Assembly (NCBI RefSeq): GCF_027172205.1
Contig: NC_070602.1
Location: forward strand, 57,493,520-57,557,519
Origin: Podarcis raffonei
Lineage: Eukaryota; Chordata; Lepidosauria; Squamata; Lacertidae
Direction: 5' to 3'
Length of the DNA stretch: 64,000 bases
The notes beneath the pieces were generated by a model, which did not search any database, was not told the origin of the DNA, and was given only the letters and a program-made list of their open reading frames with translations. Both the position numbers and the translations under genes were made by a program. Shown here piece by piece: positions 1 through 12,027 of this stretch. How positions within the stretch are numbered: the first letter of the stretch is position 1; every line of letters starts with the position of its first letter.

Positions 1-1347
1 TCCCACTATTGTAAAAGTCCCTCATTGTTTTGGGATAAAAGGACATGAAACTGGTCTTAAAGAACCATTCCAAACTGCACAACAGTTGTGCAAACCAAAA
101 CCTCCCTGTACCTGTTTATGCAGACTTGTAGGATATCTTGGATATCCTTTCTGGGTATTGGTTCAGGAACTCCCACACCTCTTTTCTCAATCCTATGCAT
201 TTTTAAATATATGCTTGCTTTCATGACAAGTCATGAACAATGACGAAAAAACTCTGTTCTTTCTGACAGAAATTGCTACTGTCTTCACTGACAGCATTCT
301 CCATAAAAGACTAGTGTGCTAAAACATCATTTAAAATAGATTTGTGTGCAGAAATAGCAGCTGTGAATAGTGAAATAATTCAGTAGCACACTCACACGGC
401 TATATAGGTATGGAATCAGGAGGTGTTTCTTCATAACGGCAAATCAAGAATTAGTATGAAATGCCTTGAGAACTTGATCATCTTTCAAGCTTTACGTAGA
501 CAAGATTCAGCTGTATTTATTTTTCAGATAAATGCGACTTGAGGAAGTTTTACTTCTTTGAATAGCGTTTTTGAGGGAGTTGAATCATTTTTCATTATGT
601 TAAATTCTTCTTTCTTGTGAGATTGCTTTTGAGAGCTTAGCGAGATACAGTAACACAGCTTACTTATTCCTTGAGTGTAACATATAAGTCCTCTCGCGGC
701 CTTAGAATTTAGCTGTTATTATTGTGAGCATTTGGGAATCTATTGTACCAGTTGGTAAACAGGGATTAAAGAAAAATCAGGAGCAGGGTGGGTGAGACAT
801 AGCCTTCTCGTCACACAGATTTGGTTGAGAAAGGAGGAAATGACTGCCTTCAACTGAGAGAATATGGCTACTCAGACTACCTCAGAGGCGTAGAGCCTCA
901 ACTGGAAGTCAGCATCTGACTGTGATCTGGATGGGAAAGTGCCCACTTCTAATTTTTTTAAAGTTGAATATGAGGCTGCCAAATTAGATGGCTGCTGGTG
1001 GGCTAAGATTTCATTGAAGATTGGGGCAGTGGAGAGAAGGCTTTTACCTCAGGATTTCACCCAAACTGTCTTGGGGTTATGGAGTTGCTGGTGGGAGATA
1101 TGTGGTAGCAAAAATGGGAACACCTTGGACTTGCCAAGGCCTGCACTGCAGTTATCTCTTGTTGGCAACACTGCGTCACATAACTTTTGTGAGAGAAGTT
1201 CCACTGGGCCTTTTTACAGACTTAAAGTGGTCTGCACTTAGAGAGATCTATAAGGCCAATGTTGCATCTACTTTGACTAGAATGTACATTTGAATTTAGT
1301 TCCAAAAGCTTATCCTGCATTATGATCATTCATATGTAGTATAAGTG

Positions 1348-1351
<4 letters not shown>

Positions 1352-1419
<68 letters not shown>
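1352..1419. repeat. (TG)n followed by (AG)n microsatellite
   Basis: A compound dinucleotide run: about 30 bases of TG passing directly into about 38 bases of AG. It lies in the presumed LMO2 upstream intron. Confidence 0.97.
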
Positions 1420-1421
<2 letters not shown>

Positions 1422-3169
1422 CAAATGAACTTATTTAGCATAAAAACTGTCATGGGCAAAAAGGCAAAAGGACACCGTGAACGTTGTTAATGGTTTGAGC
1501 AAGAGGCATAATGTAAGCCAGTAAATCACGTGATTAACTTTGAAAATGTGAGGGTTTTATTTTTCCTCCGTGGCAATGTTTATGAGCTTAAGGTTAAACA
1601 TGTGCTAAAATATCTTGCTGTGAGTTGCTGACTGTGCAGGCTGCTGGCGTTTTGCTGGGAATAATTCCCAACAGAAACTGCAAAATGGAATATCCAAGGA
1701 ACAAAGAAGCTTTCAGGGAGATAATACATTTACATTAAGAAATGTATTTTCTCCTCTCTTTTATTTTATCCAGTCATTATTTTACCTTGTCCCCGCCCCC
1801 AGCCCCAAATAATATTTTTCCCTGGGGTGAAAAGTGCATTACTTCTTGATAATACCATGCTACAGTGAATAATTTGGAGTTGAATCTTCCCAGATGTATA
1901 TGGTGTTACTCTTGTTAGCAGTCTCTGGGGAAAAAAGAGATGACTATTATTAACAATCAGGACCTTCTGATTCCAACTATCAGAAAGCATTCCATGCCTA
2001 TTGTTTGGGAAGGTGGTTCCTACAGCCCTAGGTGTTTTTTTTTCTTGAAGATGCTTTGACTTCTGCAAAGGTTTTCCTGAGGCTGCTGTTACCTTCCCCT
2101 GATGCATGCATGGTGCCATTTTGATGGCATAAGGACCTAGACTCAAAGAGTTTTCTATTTATTCTTTCCTATAAACTAAAGTTAGTACAGGACTGAATAA
2201 CTAAAAAAAAAAAAACCTATTTCAGTCCACAGACAAATGCATATGGGAAAAAGCCTTGAAGATACACCCTTTTTAAATATTACAGCTGGACAGTGGACTC
2301 TTTTGATGAGCTTATTGGAAGGCATTGCTATAAGGCAATCCGGTGGGCAAAGCTAACTGTGGGGGCCATTAAGACAAAACCATCTCCCACGCTGCCGTCA
2401 GGTTCAGGGCACAGGTATAACATTTGAAAAGCGCTCTCATTATGTAGGCGGGAGCAAAAGATAAATGTCCTTGCTTTAAATTAGCCTTTCCAACCTGGTG
2501 CACTCCAATTTTTTTAGGCTACAGTGACTTTTAAGGAGTCTCAATAACAGAGTTGTTCTACCTTGGAATCAGGAACTATTACGAGTTACTGATATGTATG
2601 GACTCCCTTTGGGCATTTAGCAGGAGGGCCTACAGCAAAATGTTGAAGTATGTCATTGGCCCTAATTGAGGTGTTATGGTTCAGTGTGCCAGCCAGCTAG
2701 TGAAACTATCTTCCAGGATGTCATAAGGTGGAAAAGTAGGGCATTCCATAACTCTGTTTTCTTTTGAAATTTGCACTCATGATTCTGTGGTTACTGAGCA
2801 TGCTCATTCCTTGCTGGGCATTTTTTAAGGGAATGCCCCATTGATTTTTTAAAAAATTAAATTATGCAAATCTCAGTTTTCCTAAGCATACCTATATCTT
2901 ATTTCTCACCATTTTGGCCCCACTCCTGTCAACACTCAATACCTATGGTTCCTATTGGAGGAAGTAGTTAATAACATTCAGTATTCTGAAGCATGGGGCT
3001 ATATTCATTTTCTAGCCTTCTCATCTTCATTCGCACATAATAGCAACTACAATGGCTGTCCTAGGGAGGAAGGGTATAAATTCAATAAATAAATAACAAA
3101 ATAAATATCAGAGAACACCTACTGGGGGAAACCCTGTACTTATCAGGATATCATTTGATGACATGCAGT

Positions 3170-3255
3170 GCAATTCTGCACATGCTTACTCAGAAATTAG
3201 TCCCGGTGTGTTCAGTGGGATTATTCCCAGGTAAGTGTGCAAAGGATTGCAGCCA
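3170..3255. repeat. Dispersed repeat, imperfect palindrome family
   Basis: A sequence containing CACATGCTTACTCAG, TCAGTGGGATTATTCCCAG and AGGATTGCAGCC. Related stretches recur near 9413-9487, 14810-14880, 32119-32185 and 45246-45318. The recurrence marks a dispersed repeat common in squamate DNA. I cannot assign a superfamily. Confidence 0.5.
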
Positions 3256-3872
3256 TGGTCCTGGCTCAGCAGTAGATCTGCCTAATGGACATAGGCGAGG
3301 CAACGTACCTCACACTGGTTAAGCTGTGAAATGGGTATAAAAGTTACCAGTCTCACACAGTTGTTGTAAGACTATGGTGCTAAATAACTCTTCACAATCA
3401 AGTATCATATGAATATTGATGGTGAAGGTAACATACCTGTATGGCATTCTTTACAAATGTTATTAAAATGTCTGAAAATATTCATTACAGCAGTGAAAAC
3501 ATTGATGTATGTAGCAGAGTAGGAAAGGGAAACAAATTGAACAGCAATGGTTTTTCTTAAAGACTTAAGAAAATATTAATTACTTAATGATTTGGCTGCT
3601 TATAGTTTTTCTTTATAGTGTCCACAAATTCATTGCCACAGGACTCATGGGGTTGGGGTGGGGAATCCATTTCGACACAAGTTTGCAGTGTGTTAAATAC
3701 AGCTGTATGTGGATATTATGTGTAATAGATGTTGGACTGAATTTGGACCAAAACAAAAGTAATCCAAATAAATTATTTCCCCATTTTTGTTGGTATATTA
3801 AATATTGCAAATTAATTAAAATTAATTAATTACATTAATTAAAAGAAAATACGTTAGGGCAGCATATATATT

Positions 3873-3875
<3 letters not shown>

Positions 3876-3905
<30 letters not shown>
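3876..3905. repeat. (CA)n microsatellite
   Basis: About 15 CA units, followed directly by ATATAT. Intronic to LMO2. Confidence 0.95.
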
Positions 3906-3910
<5 letters not shown>

Positions 3911-4530
3911 TCATTCCAAGATTTTTCACTGAAATAGGCTAGAATTTACATTAGTATAAATGATATAAATTGAGCTTTCCCTCCATACATTTGCTAGCTA
4001 TGAGTAAAGGCTAGAGGTTATGCAGGTCACCAAGTCCATTTACCACTGGGGATCTTACATTCTGGAAGGTGAGGCTTCGGCAAGCATTTCCTACTTTTCC
4101 ATACTTACCTTACATTCTTAAGGAACAGAAACTTTATTTTAAAGAGATGAAACTGAGATTCTCAGGATTTTAAACCCTGTACGCATAACCCTAACCAAAC
4201 AATAACATATGTTAGGAGACTCTGTATTCTATAGGGGTTGAGTTGTAGAGTTTATTGCTGGGATGAAATTGTGTCTCTTTTACTGTACATTTCTTATTAT
4301 GAATTGCATTTATGTAATTGTTTTACTTTTTGTATTGTATGGATATTATGTCATGTTTGAATATAACCTCCATATAATACTGTGTGGTCTTTTGATGAAG
4401 GGTAGTACCGGTATATAAAATTAAAATTAATTTAAATTAACAAGGGGAGAAAAATCAGACTGAAGATTTTCTGATTAGACTCTGAGTTTGACTGGATTAG
4501 TGTATTCTAAAGGCTGTCTCTTTCCACCAG

Positions 4531-7500
4531 GGAGCCAGTGGATGAGGTGCTCCAAATCCCCCCTTCCCTGTTAACATGTGGAGGTTGCCAGCAGAACATT
4601 GGGGACCGTTACTTCCTGAAAGCCATCGACCAGTACTGGCATGAAGACTGCCTTAGCTGTGACTTATGCGGGTGCAGACTTGGAGAAGTGGGAAGGCGGC
4701 TATATTATAAACTGGGCAGGAAACTGTGCCGAAGAGACTATCTCAGGTATACCAGCCACCATAGCATAACCCTTCCTTCCTTCCTTCCTTCCTTCCTTCC
4801 TTCCTTCCTTCCATCCTTCCTTCTTTCCTTCCTTCCTTCCTTCCTTCCTTCCTTTTAAAAATGAAAGTAGGTCTACGCTCAAAACTCTAGTGCAAGAACT
4901 GGGCTCAGTCTGCACAGAAGAGGTATAAGACACAGTAGTTGGAAACTGACTAGTCTCAAAGCCAAGTCTGGATAAGTTCCTTGTCAGTTAAAGTGAGGAG
5001 GCGGGGAGAACTTCAGGCTCACAAGAACCTTCTTCACAAATTGCTGTCCAGTCTTATGCAAGGCTCCACTTTGTAGGCTGACTACTGATATTTGAGACAC
5101 AGTATGGCATGGTAGGGGGAAGGGAGGAAGAACTATGCCAGCATCACAGGTAGGCACGTTACCATTCCAAAGGTTTAAAATCAGGCACTTAAACATGTGC
5201 TTTTCCTGAACTGGGTGTAACCTTGGGCTGAATGAACTGTAAAGAGATGTAAAACTATTGTTCATAACTAAGGATGGGGGAGAAAGTCAGTTGCATTCAT
5301 ATTTAAAGCCAAATTTATCAAATTCCACACTTTCCGGAACAATATGAGAATTCAAGCACAGCCATTCTTTAAAATTCACACTTCTCCAAATTTTGTGATG
5401 CAGTTATCTAACCAAAAAATGTGTGCAAAAATGCATACATTAGGGGGAAATGTGCAAAAAATGAATATTTAACTGAAAATATAACTGAAAACCGTGTGTG
5501 TGTGTATGTGTGTGCACTATATGAGGAGAAATTGCTTGCAAAAATGTGTGCATACAAAATATGTTTATTAGGGAAAAAATTACTCTAAAATGCTGGATAA
5601 TTTCCATGAAGATTTTTTTGTAATTAAAAAAAGTCACAAATTGCTGCAGAAATGTGGAAAATTGGAATTAAGATTGGAAAAATCAGGAACCAAGAAAATT
5701 GGAATTGATGGATCCTTCCATCACTATTCATAAGACACTATGTACACACAGTTAATTTTTCTTAGGATCCTGTCTGCATTTTCTACTTTTAAAAATAGAA
5801 TCAACAATTCCCCCCCCCCCCCGTTAGTTGTGAATAAAAGAATAACTATGTTCTTCTACAAATCAAGAATCTTGATTGTTTGCCATCTCTTTTGTACTTC
5901 ATATGTATGATTCCATGAAGCCATGAGGGGGGAGAAACACTTTATTTATAGCTAGATGTATTTAGCATCCTCAAAAATTCACAGGGGTGTGTGTGTCAGT
6001 GGGCAATGGGGAGGAATAAAGTGCTAACCTACCCAATTATCCCACTTCAGAGCTTTTTCTAGTAGCAGTTGTGCTTGAGTAGGACTGCATTTGCGTAAAG
6101 TAATAATATGCAGTAAATCACCAGTGTACGTGCAACATCCTGAAAAGAATTCAGCCCTATTTCCACTAGCTGAATATTTTCTCACTGTAATGGCAGAAAA
6201 TATGGGCTGTTAAATTAATGCATTTTCTGTGCCTTGTAATTGGATGTGTTCCGTCTTTTCACAGCATAATGTGTTAATTATCTGTGTCTGCTAATGAAGA
6301 ATTTCATAGACACAGGCCGTTAAATTGGCTTTGGCATTTCTCACATCTGTAATTCAAATGTAAAAGCCTACATTGCCTGGAAGTGTGTGTGTGTGTGTGT
6401 GTGTGTATCTGTTTTAAAACAGTCCCTCTTCCTCTTTTTAATCCACTATCACAAGTGATGCATTCAAAGGTGGTTCTTTAGTGCCACCTTAAAAAAAAAG
6501 AAAGAATCCATATGTAGCAGTTGTTACAGTGACTAGGAAGCAATGAACAGTGACATCTCCTGGAAGGCCAGGGAAATGACGACAGTTTTCTTTCTAGGGA
6601 TTGTACTGTATTCTAAAAACCAAGCAGTCTGCTTTTTGTAGGATGAGCACAGCGTTGGAAACTGACAAGCCCTTTTTGAAATGTGTGCGATTGCAAAAAA
6701 CATTGCAAATTTATATTGGCCTCTGATTCCCAGTACAATATATCATCATCTACTGGAATATGAAACTAGATTTTTGCAAATTCAGCAGGCGGTAGCCTAA
6801 ATTAATTAATTATCTGGAAGCACATGCTATCAATATGTATCTTGCACATTACACTGATAAACCCTTGAAAACATAGCACCATAATGGTGGTCTCTATGGG
6901 GGTGTCTTCATGAGGCTGCAATATGCTAAAACAGGTTTAGTCAACATGGTGCCTTCCATAAATTGTTGGGTTACAACTGCCATTATCTCTTGACCATGGG
7001 CCATGCTGGCCAGTTCTGCTGGAAGTGGTCATCCAACATTATTGGGAGGGTAACATGTTACCTATGCCTGTGCTAAAATAAAGGATCCTATAAAACTTTT
7101 GGATTTGCACTAGAATTTCTAGCAGTTCACAGAATCTGCTGTAATTCGTTTTTATTAAAATGGTTCTATGAACTTCAACATGCTCTTATTAGAAAGAACC
7201 TACAAATGCATCTTGATTGCTTATAAATCCATATTAAGACAAAGCCAATATTTCAATCAACAGACTGGGGAAAAATACTAACTGGCAATCATCATGAGAG
7301 CATTAGAATCCTCATTCACCTTTTCCATTACTCTTTCTCCCTTCACAAATTTCTGGGTGTCCTTCTACACAAATCTATCTTGCCTTCACAAAACGCAGCC
7401 AAATGAGCAAGCAACATTCCTTGTACTTTACGCAGTTAGAAATACATTTGATAATCTGACTCCTGAAGGTTCTTGAATTTCTTTTCCCCTCTCTAAAGGC

Positions 7501-7718
7501 TTTTCGGCCAAGATGGCCTCTGTGCCTCCTGTGACAAGCGGATCCGGGCCTATGAGATGACGATGCGAGTAAAAGACAAAGTGTACCACCTGGAATGCTT
7601 CAAGTGCGCCGCTTGCCAGAAACACTTTTGTGTCGGTGACAGATACCTTCTCATCAACTCAGACATAGTCTGTGAGCAGGACATCTATGAGTGGACTAAG
7701 ATCAATGGGATGATATAG
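4531..7718 (+). CDS. LMO2: LMO2, LIM-only transcriptional adaptor (3' two coding exons)
   Basis: LMO2 is a nuclear bridging protein that links TAL1/E-protein heterodimers, LDB1 and GATA factors in blood and endothelial development. Two coding exons are visible: 4531-4746 (acceptor tttccaccag, donor GTATAC) and 7499-7718 (acceptor ctctaaag, stop TAG at 7716-7718). The exon junction splits an Arg codon (AG|G). Together they encode 144 residues, matching residues 15-158 of the human protein as I remember it, apparently without a substitution. LIM1 begins [13 protein letters not shown] and LIM2 begins [13 protein letters not shown]. All zinc-binding Cys/His/Asp ligands are present (for example WHEDC and YHLEC, then VCEQD). 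The first 14 residues come from an upstream exon outside the window. A pyrimidine-rich microsatellite starts 24 bases after the first donor. FBXO3 lies downstream on the same strand, as on human 11p13 in reading order LMO2-FBXO3-CD59. Confidence 0.97.
4771..4855. repeat. (CCTT)n microsatellite next to an LMO2 splice donor
   Basis: About 85 bases of CCTT units with two interruptions. It starts 24 bases downstream of the 5' splice site at 4747, so the pre-mRNA carries a long CU-rich tract just inside the intron. Confidence 0.97.
4856..7498. other. LMO2 intron between the two visible coding exons
   Basis: Intron of about 2.75 kb counting the microsatellite. It contains an A/T-rich region with repeated TGTGCAAAAATG-like words (about 5280-5720), a C homopolymer (5812-5822), a TG run (6383-6406), a diverged hAT-like MITE fragment (about 6940-7045) and a repeat-free AT-rich stretch with homeodomain-type TAATTA words (about 6060-6360). 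No extra exon is evident. Confidence 0.7.
6383..6406. repeat. (GT)n microsatellite
   Basis: About 12 GT units inside the LMO2 intron. Confidence 0.95.
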
Positions 7719-8570
7719 CTCACTTGTGCCTCATGGTCTCCAAATCCATCTCATGGGTGACACAAATACCTAGCTGTGGTGAGGAGATTATCACTCACAA
7801 CATCTATGAGCTTTGTCTAAGGAAAGGGGGGAATACAACAGAATATACAGGCACCTCATCATGTACAATTGCAGATTGGGGACTGGAACAGTAGCAGGCA
7901 GGTGGATTTCTGTTAGCAGTCATGCTTTGGTGATAAAACTGACATTCTCTGAAGTGATGGTGGAAGCTGGGGAAACAATATAAAATAACAATGGGTTCTC
8001 TTGACTGGAAATATATTAGTGACATGTAAACCGATATTATGGCTTCAACACTTGGCAGACTAGGTTGTGCAACGAAATGGGTTTGCGGTATTTTCTTCCT
8101 TTCTGTTTACGCTATTTAGACCATGTTCCCAACATTAATACAAGATGGGAAAATGTCAGGAGGTGGGGAGGAGAGCAAGGAAAATGGGACTCCCATTCTT
8201 TTAAGTTCTGGATGTGGAAAGAATGCTTCTTTTTTGCATGGAAACCAGTTTTTCCCATTTGAGAATGAAAAGTACAACCTTTTCTCTGCAATGCTACATC
8301 AGATGCACCCTATTTTATACGTTTAAGTACTTGTGAGGTCAGTGGGACTTAATGGCATGTGACTAATGCCAGACTGCAGTCTTCAATGCTAAGCAATCAT
8401 TTCAAGAATTTAGGATAGGCCTTTCGCTGCCATTGAGTGTGAGAAATATCACCACTCATTTCTATACAAATGTTAATTGAAAAAAATTGTCCAGCTATTT
8501 TATTAACTTAGGCAATATTAATAATTTGTTGTGTGTAGTAAGATCCTGCAGATTTAATTAAAAAATGACT
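7719..8570 (+). other. LMO2 3' UTR (extent uncertain)
   Basis: Sequence following the LMO2 stop codon. No AATAAA occurs in the first kilobase. The best candidate poly(A) signal is an ATTAAA variant at 8557-8562, about 840 bases after the stop, which fits the roughly 1-kb 3' UTR known for mammalian LMO2. The end is therefore an inference. Confidence 0.4.
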
Positions 8571-9167
8571 GGTTTGATATCTGTCCTTATTTTTTATTTC
8601 ATTACACTAGTGGCTTTTCCAGCCAATCAGATTTTAGTGCAACAAACACACAACCAACCAACCGTTACTAATTTCTTTTGTTGCAGGGATGCTGAACCAC
8701 TGAATTTGCAATGTTTTGTACATGTTGGTTTTATTGTTTTTATCTTCTGTATGCCACCCTGAGAAATGCAAGTGTGCTGGAAGGGCATGACATAAATCTA
8801 ACCATCACCATAGAAAATGCTATTTCCCCCCACAGACAATACATCTGTTGCTTTTGTGGCTGCCACATATAAGCAGGGTGATGGTATGAGTGTCAATCAA
8901 GTGATATGAATGGTAACGAGTGGGCTATTGAATATTACCTGTGATGTGATTGGTAATGAGTGGCATAAATTCTCTCTCCTCCGTACTTGTGCTGCTTGAG
9001 ATTTTTTGTTGGTTTCTAATAGGTTTCAAAAAGATTTCTAAAATGAGGCAGTCACTGGAATTACTCCTGCCAATTTGAGGATGAAACCAGGGAGAGTTTG
9101 AAAGATGATCCTCTCCGCATGCACAGTAACACACTGTTGTTTCAATAACCCTTTCAATGCAACCCAA

Positions 9168-9412
9168 TACAGTGGTACCTCGGGTTAAGTACTTAATTCG
9201 TTCCGGAGGTCCGTTCTTAACCTGAAACTGTTCTTAACCTGAAGCACCACTTTAGCTAATGGGGCCTCCTGCTGCCGCCGGAGCACGATTTCTGTTCTCA
9301 TCCTGAAGCAAAGTTCTTAACCTGAAGCATTACTGGTATTTCTGGGTTAGAAGAGTCTGTAACCTGAAGCGTATGTAACCTGAATGGTATGTAACCTGAG
9401 GTACCACTGTAC
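9168..9412 (+). mobile_element. Tigger/pogo-like MITE, copy 1
   Basis: A 240-base nonautonomous DNA transposon. It begins CAGTGGTACCTCGGGTTA and ends TAACCTGAGGTACCACTG, a near-perfect terminal inverted repeat, and is flanked by TA on both sides, as expected for Tc1/mariner-pogo insertion. Both arms are built from degenerate repeats of CTTAACCTGAAG. Four more copies lie in this window. Family assignment is inferred from the ends and the TA target. Confidence 0.8.
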
Positions 9413-9844
9413 ATGCTTACTTGGAAGTAAAACTGGCTATGTTTGGTAAGGCTTACTCCATAATAAGTATGTTTAGGATTTTAGCCTAAATTTTTATTTT
9501 ATATTATTTGAGTTCTTTAAAGGTTGAGTGTTATTTCCTTCAACACTGTTTCCTTCCCCTCAAAGGGTTTAATAATGCTATAGCTATTCCCTCTTATTCA
9601 TTGCATGTAGAGTGTATACTGTATTTTACTGATTTCTTTATATGGGAACTTAAGGGACTAAATACAGTTCAGGCATCCATTCACTGATTATCTGGAGATG
9701 CTTTAAGGAAACTGGGTACAATCCTGCCAGCATTTATTTGCAAAGAAAGAGAACCATCTACTTGAGCTGCAAAACTCACAGATTAATCAAACACAAGGTT
9801 GGAAAGTTTATTTACAATGGGTTTTGTTCATGTACAGCACAACC

Positions 9845-9866
9845 ATATATATATATATATATATAT
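9845..9866. repeat. (AT)n microsatellite
   Basis: About 11 AT units. Confidence 0.95.
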
Positions 9867-9984
9867 GGAATTGTTATGATCCATATACCAGAACCTTCAC
9901 ATAATCCTGCCCAAGAACTGAAGCCTTCTACTGATATCCCTCTACCATAAAGTGACGATGCTCAAAAGAGCATTTTCTGTTTGT

Positions 9985-10200
9985 GGCCCCTTTACCTCTG
10001 GAATGTTCTACCTCAGTAGACCCAAATAGGACCTTCACAGCTTCTATTTAGGAGAGCAGTTAAAACTTTTGGTTTTAACTAAACCTTAGAGCCCCCTTAA
10101 TTTTGGGGGGTGGCATGAGTTCTATGATTGTTAGCGGATGCTGCTCTGTGTCTATAGTGATGAAGAGCAGGCTATAAATGATTTAAAATAAATCCAGTGT
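9985..10200 (+). mobile_element. L2-like LINE 3' fragment
   Basis: The segment containing CCTCTGGAATGTTCTACCTC followed by a GAGAGCAGTTAAAACTTTT-like stretch and a terminal TATAAATGATTTAAAATAAAT resembles the 3' end of L2-type non-LTR retrotransposons, where a phrase meaning 'Trp-Asn-Ala-Leu-Pro' precedes the tail. It is short and diverged. Similar stretches occur near 58845-58960 and 62180-62465. Confidence 0.45.
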
Positions 10201-11854
10201 AGCAAGCAGAAGTCTGATGGGTTTTGAGAAAATGGTTGTGAAAAGAGGCCGCTGAGCAGCCAAGTGACATTTTGGCACAGCTGTTTAAGCTGTAGTAACT
10301 CCTCAGGATTGCATAGGAGTCCCTCAGACAGGACTTTCATATTAATCTCTGTGTTATACTTCAACCTAATACAGATAATCTATAATTAACACATATTACG
10401 TACATAGTGCATAGAATGGACAAAAACATTATACACAACTGCAAAATCTGCTGTTTTCTAAAAGTAGTTCTGGCTGTCCACGAAGGCTTTGCCAAATCTA
10501 GTTGTATACCTGTCAGTACCAATTTAAAGCCTTTCATTTCTACTCTAAAAACATCTGTCAATTGGCATGGCTATTGTGCTATTGATAATTGTTCTAATAT
10601 GAAGACAGGCAGATAGCCCTGCTGAATTGTCGGCTTACCACCAAATTTGTGCAGACAGACTCCTCACAAATCAGACTTTATGCCTCTCATCTCACCTCTT
10701 TTGCCTTCTCCTGCCTAGCTCATGGTTGATTTGTTGTTGCTGCTTGTTCATTTTTATTATTTATTTCCCAATTGGCCTCGCAAGCATTGTAGGCAGCATG
10801 GTCCTACATTTTTTGCAGTCCTGTTGCTATATACAGTGCTGCTCCTATATAAATGCACAATAGCTCAACTATTCATTGACCTTTTAAAATCTAAGAGTGT
10901 CTGCCAGGCAATCTTGCCCACACGTCTCTAAAGAAAGCCCAGATATCCCAACATATGTGCCCCAGAGAAAAATAAAATATAGGTTAGATAAGGAAGGGTG
11001 GCAAGGGATGAGATCACACAAGGCAAATTGTACTGTCAAGTTTGGCGGGAAAAATTACCCGTCCTCCATTGCAGAAATATGAGGTGTCGTGGCTACTCTC
11101 TGAACAAGATGCATGAATGGGACCATTCGTTAAGGTTCAAGTGCTGAAGTATGAGGTTATGGTGAGGAAATATTTTTTTCTGGAGAAAATTTGGCCTTTC
11201 TCAGACTACCTTGAGAAAGAAGTGATCACCTCCTGGGGTGTTTGGTGTGGGGCAAGAAAACAATTTAATGACATACTAGGCCATCCTGAGGGTTTATGAG
11301 GTTGTGGGCACACAAGAGTCAACCCCCTGAGTTACAGGCTGAGGCGGTCTCTGGGGCATCCATAGGGATGGACAGGTACGCTAGAGTGAACACTTTGCTG
11401 TGGGGCCATGATGAATATGCTCAGCCTCCACATACCTCAAGGCTCACCAGGCAAAGCTGGGGAGATACAGCCAATTCTTGGCTAGAAAGCTACTGTATGC
11501 AGCAGTGGACATGCCCAGGGGGTGCGAGTGGGGTGCTCCCCCCTTTATACTGTTGGGAGGTTGCGGAGACAATCTGTATTATGCCTGAGTCCCTTCTAAT
11601 TCCTACTCAGCCGCCCTCACTTAATAATTGGCTCTTGATTTGCAGATCTCATGCTATATTTCAATAAATTTAACTATTCCACCAACATGCCGTCTCTTGA
11701 GTCTTCTTCAGTGGTGTGGAGGAGAAAGAAGCAGGGAATGATGGGATTGCGATTGCTTCGAAAACAGCACCTCACTATTTAACATATGTTTTTATTACAA
11801 AACAGAGTGTGAATTATTGGAGAAGTTGTTTTGAAACATGAAAAAAAAAAGAAA

Positions 11855-12027
11855 TACCGTATTTTTTGCACCATAACACTCACTTTTTTCCTCCTAGAAA
11901 GTAAGGGGAAATGTCTGTGCGTGTTATGGAGGGAATGCCTACGGGTGGCATGCCTACGGATTTTCCTCCTCTAAAAACTACGCGCGTGTTATGGTCGGGT
12001 GCGTGTTATAGAGCGAAAAATACGGTA
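11855..12027. mobile_element. TA-flanked MITE with CCGTATTTTT termini
   Basis: A 173-base element with inverted ends: it starts TACCGTATTTTTTGCACCAT and ends ATAGAGCGAAAAATACGGTA. The ends pair over most of 25 bases, and TA flanks both sides. The interior repeats GTGTTATGG motifs in both halves. It is a nonautonomous DNA transposon, probably Tc1/mariner-like by its TA target; no coding capacity. Confidence 0.7.

Larger units (their letters stand above)
1..4530. other. LMO2 upstream intron, no coding exon recognised
   Basis: This stretch lies 5' of the first visible LMO2 coding exon. I looked for the short exon encoding the LMO2 N-terminus (MSSAIERK in human) and did not find it, so it is probably left of the window. 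The longest frames (for example 939-1241) have no recognisable domain and no exon-like boundaries. It holds a TG/AG microsatellite (1352-1419), a CA repeat (3876-3905), an AT-rich patch near 3800-3842 and one dispersed repeat copy (about 3170-3255). Regulatory elements of LMO2 may lie here but none can be proven from sequence alone. Confidence 0.6.

Noticed and set aside
4700-4933. A Lys/Glu/Gly/Arg-repeat minus-strand frame
   Set aside because: It is the translation of the (CCTT)n microsatellite complement.
10900-11720. A possible LTR-like segment (AATAAA followed by a TCTTGAGTC-type stretch near 11660-11710) with open frames upstream
   Set aside because: No paired terminal repeat, primer-binding site, polypurine tract or recognisable retroviral domain could be shown, so I do not claim an LTR element.
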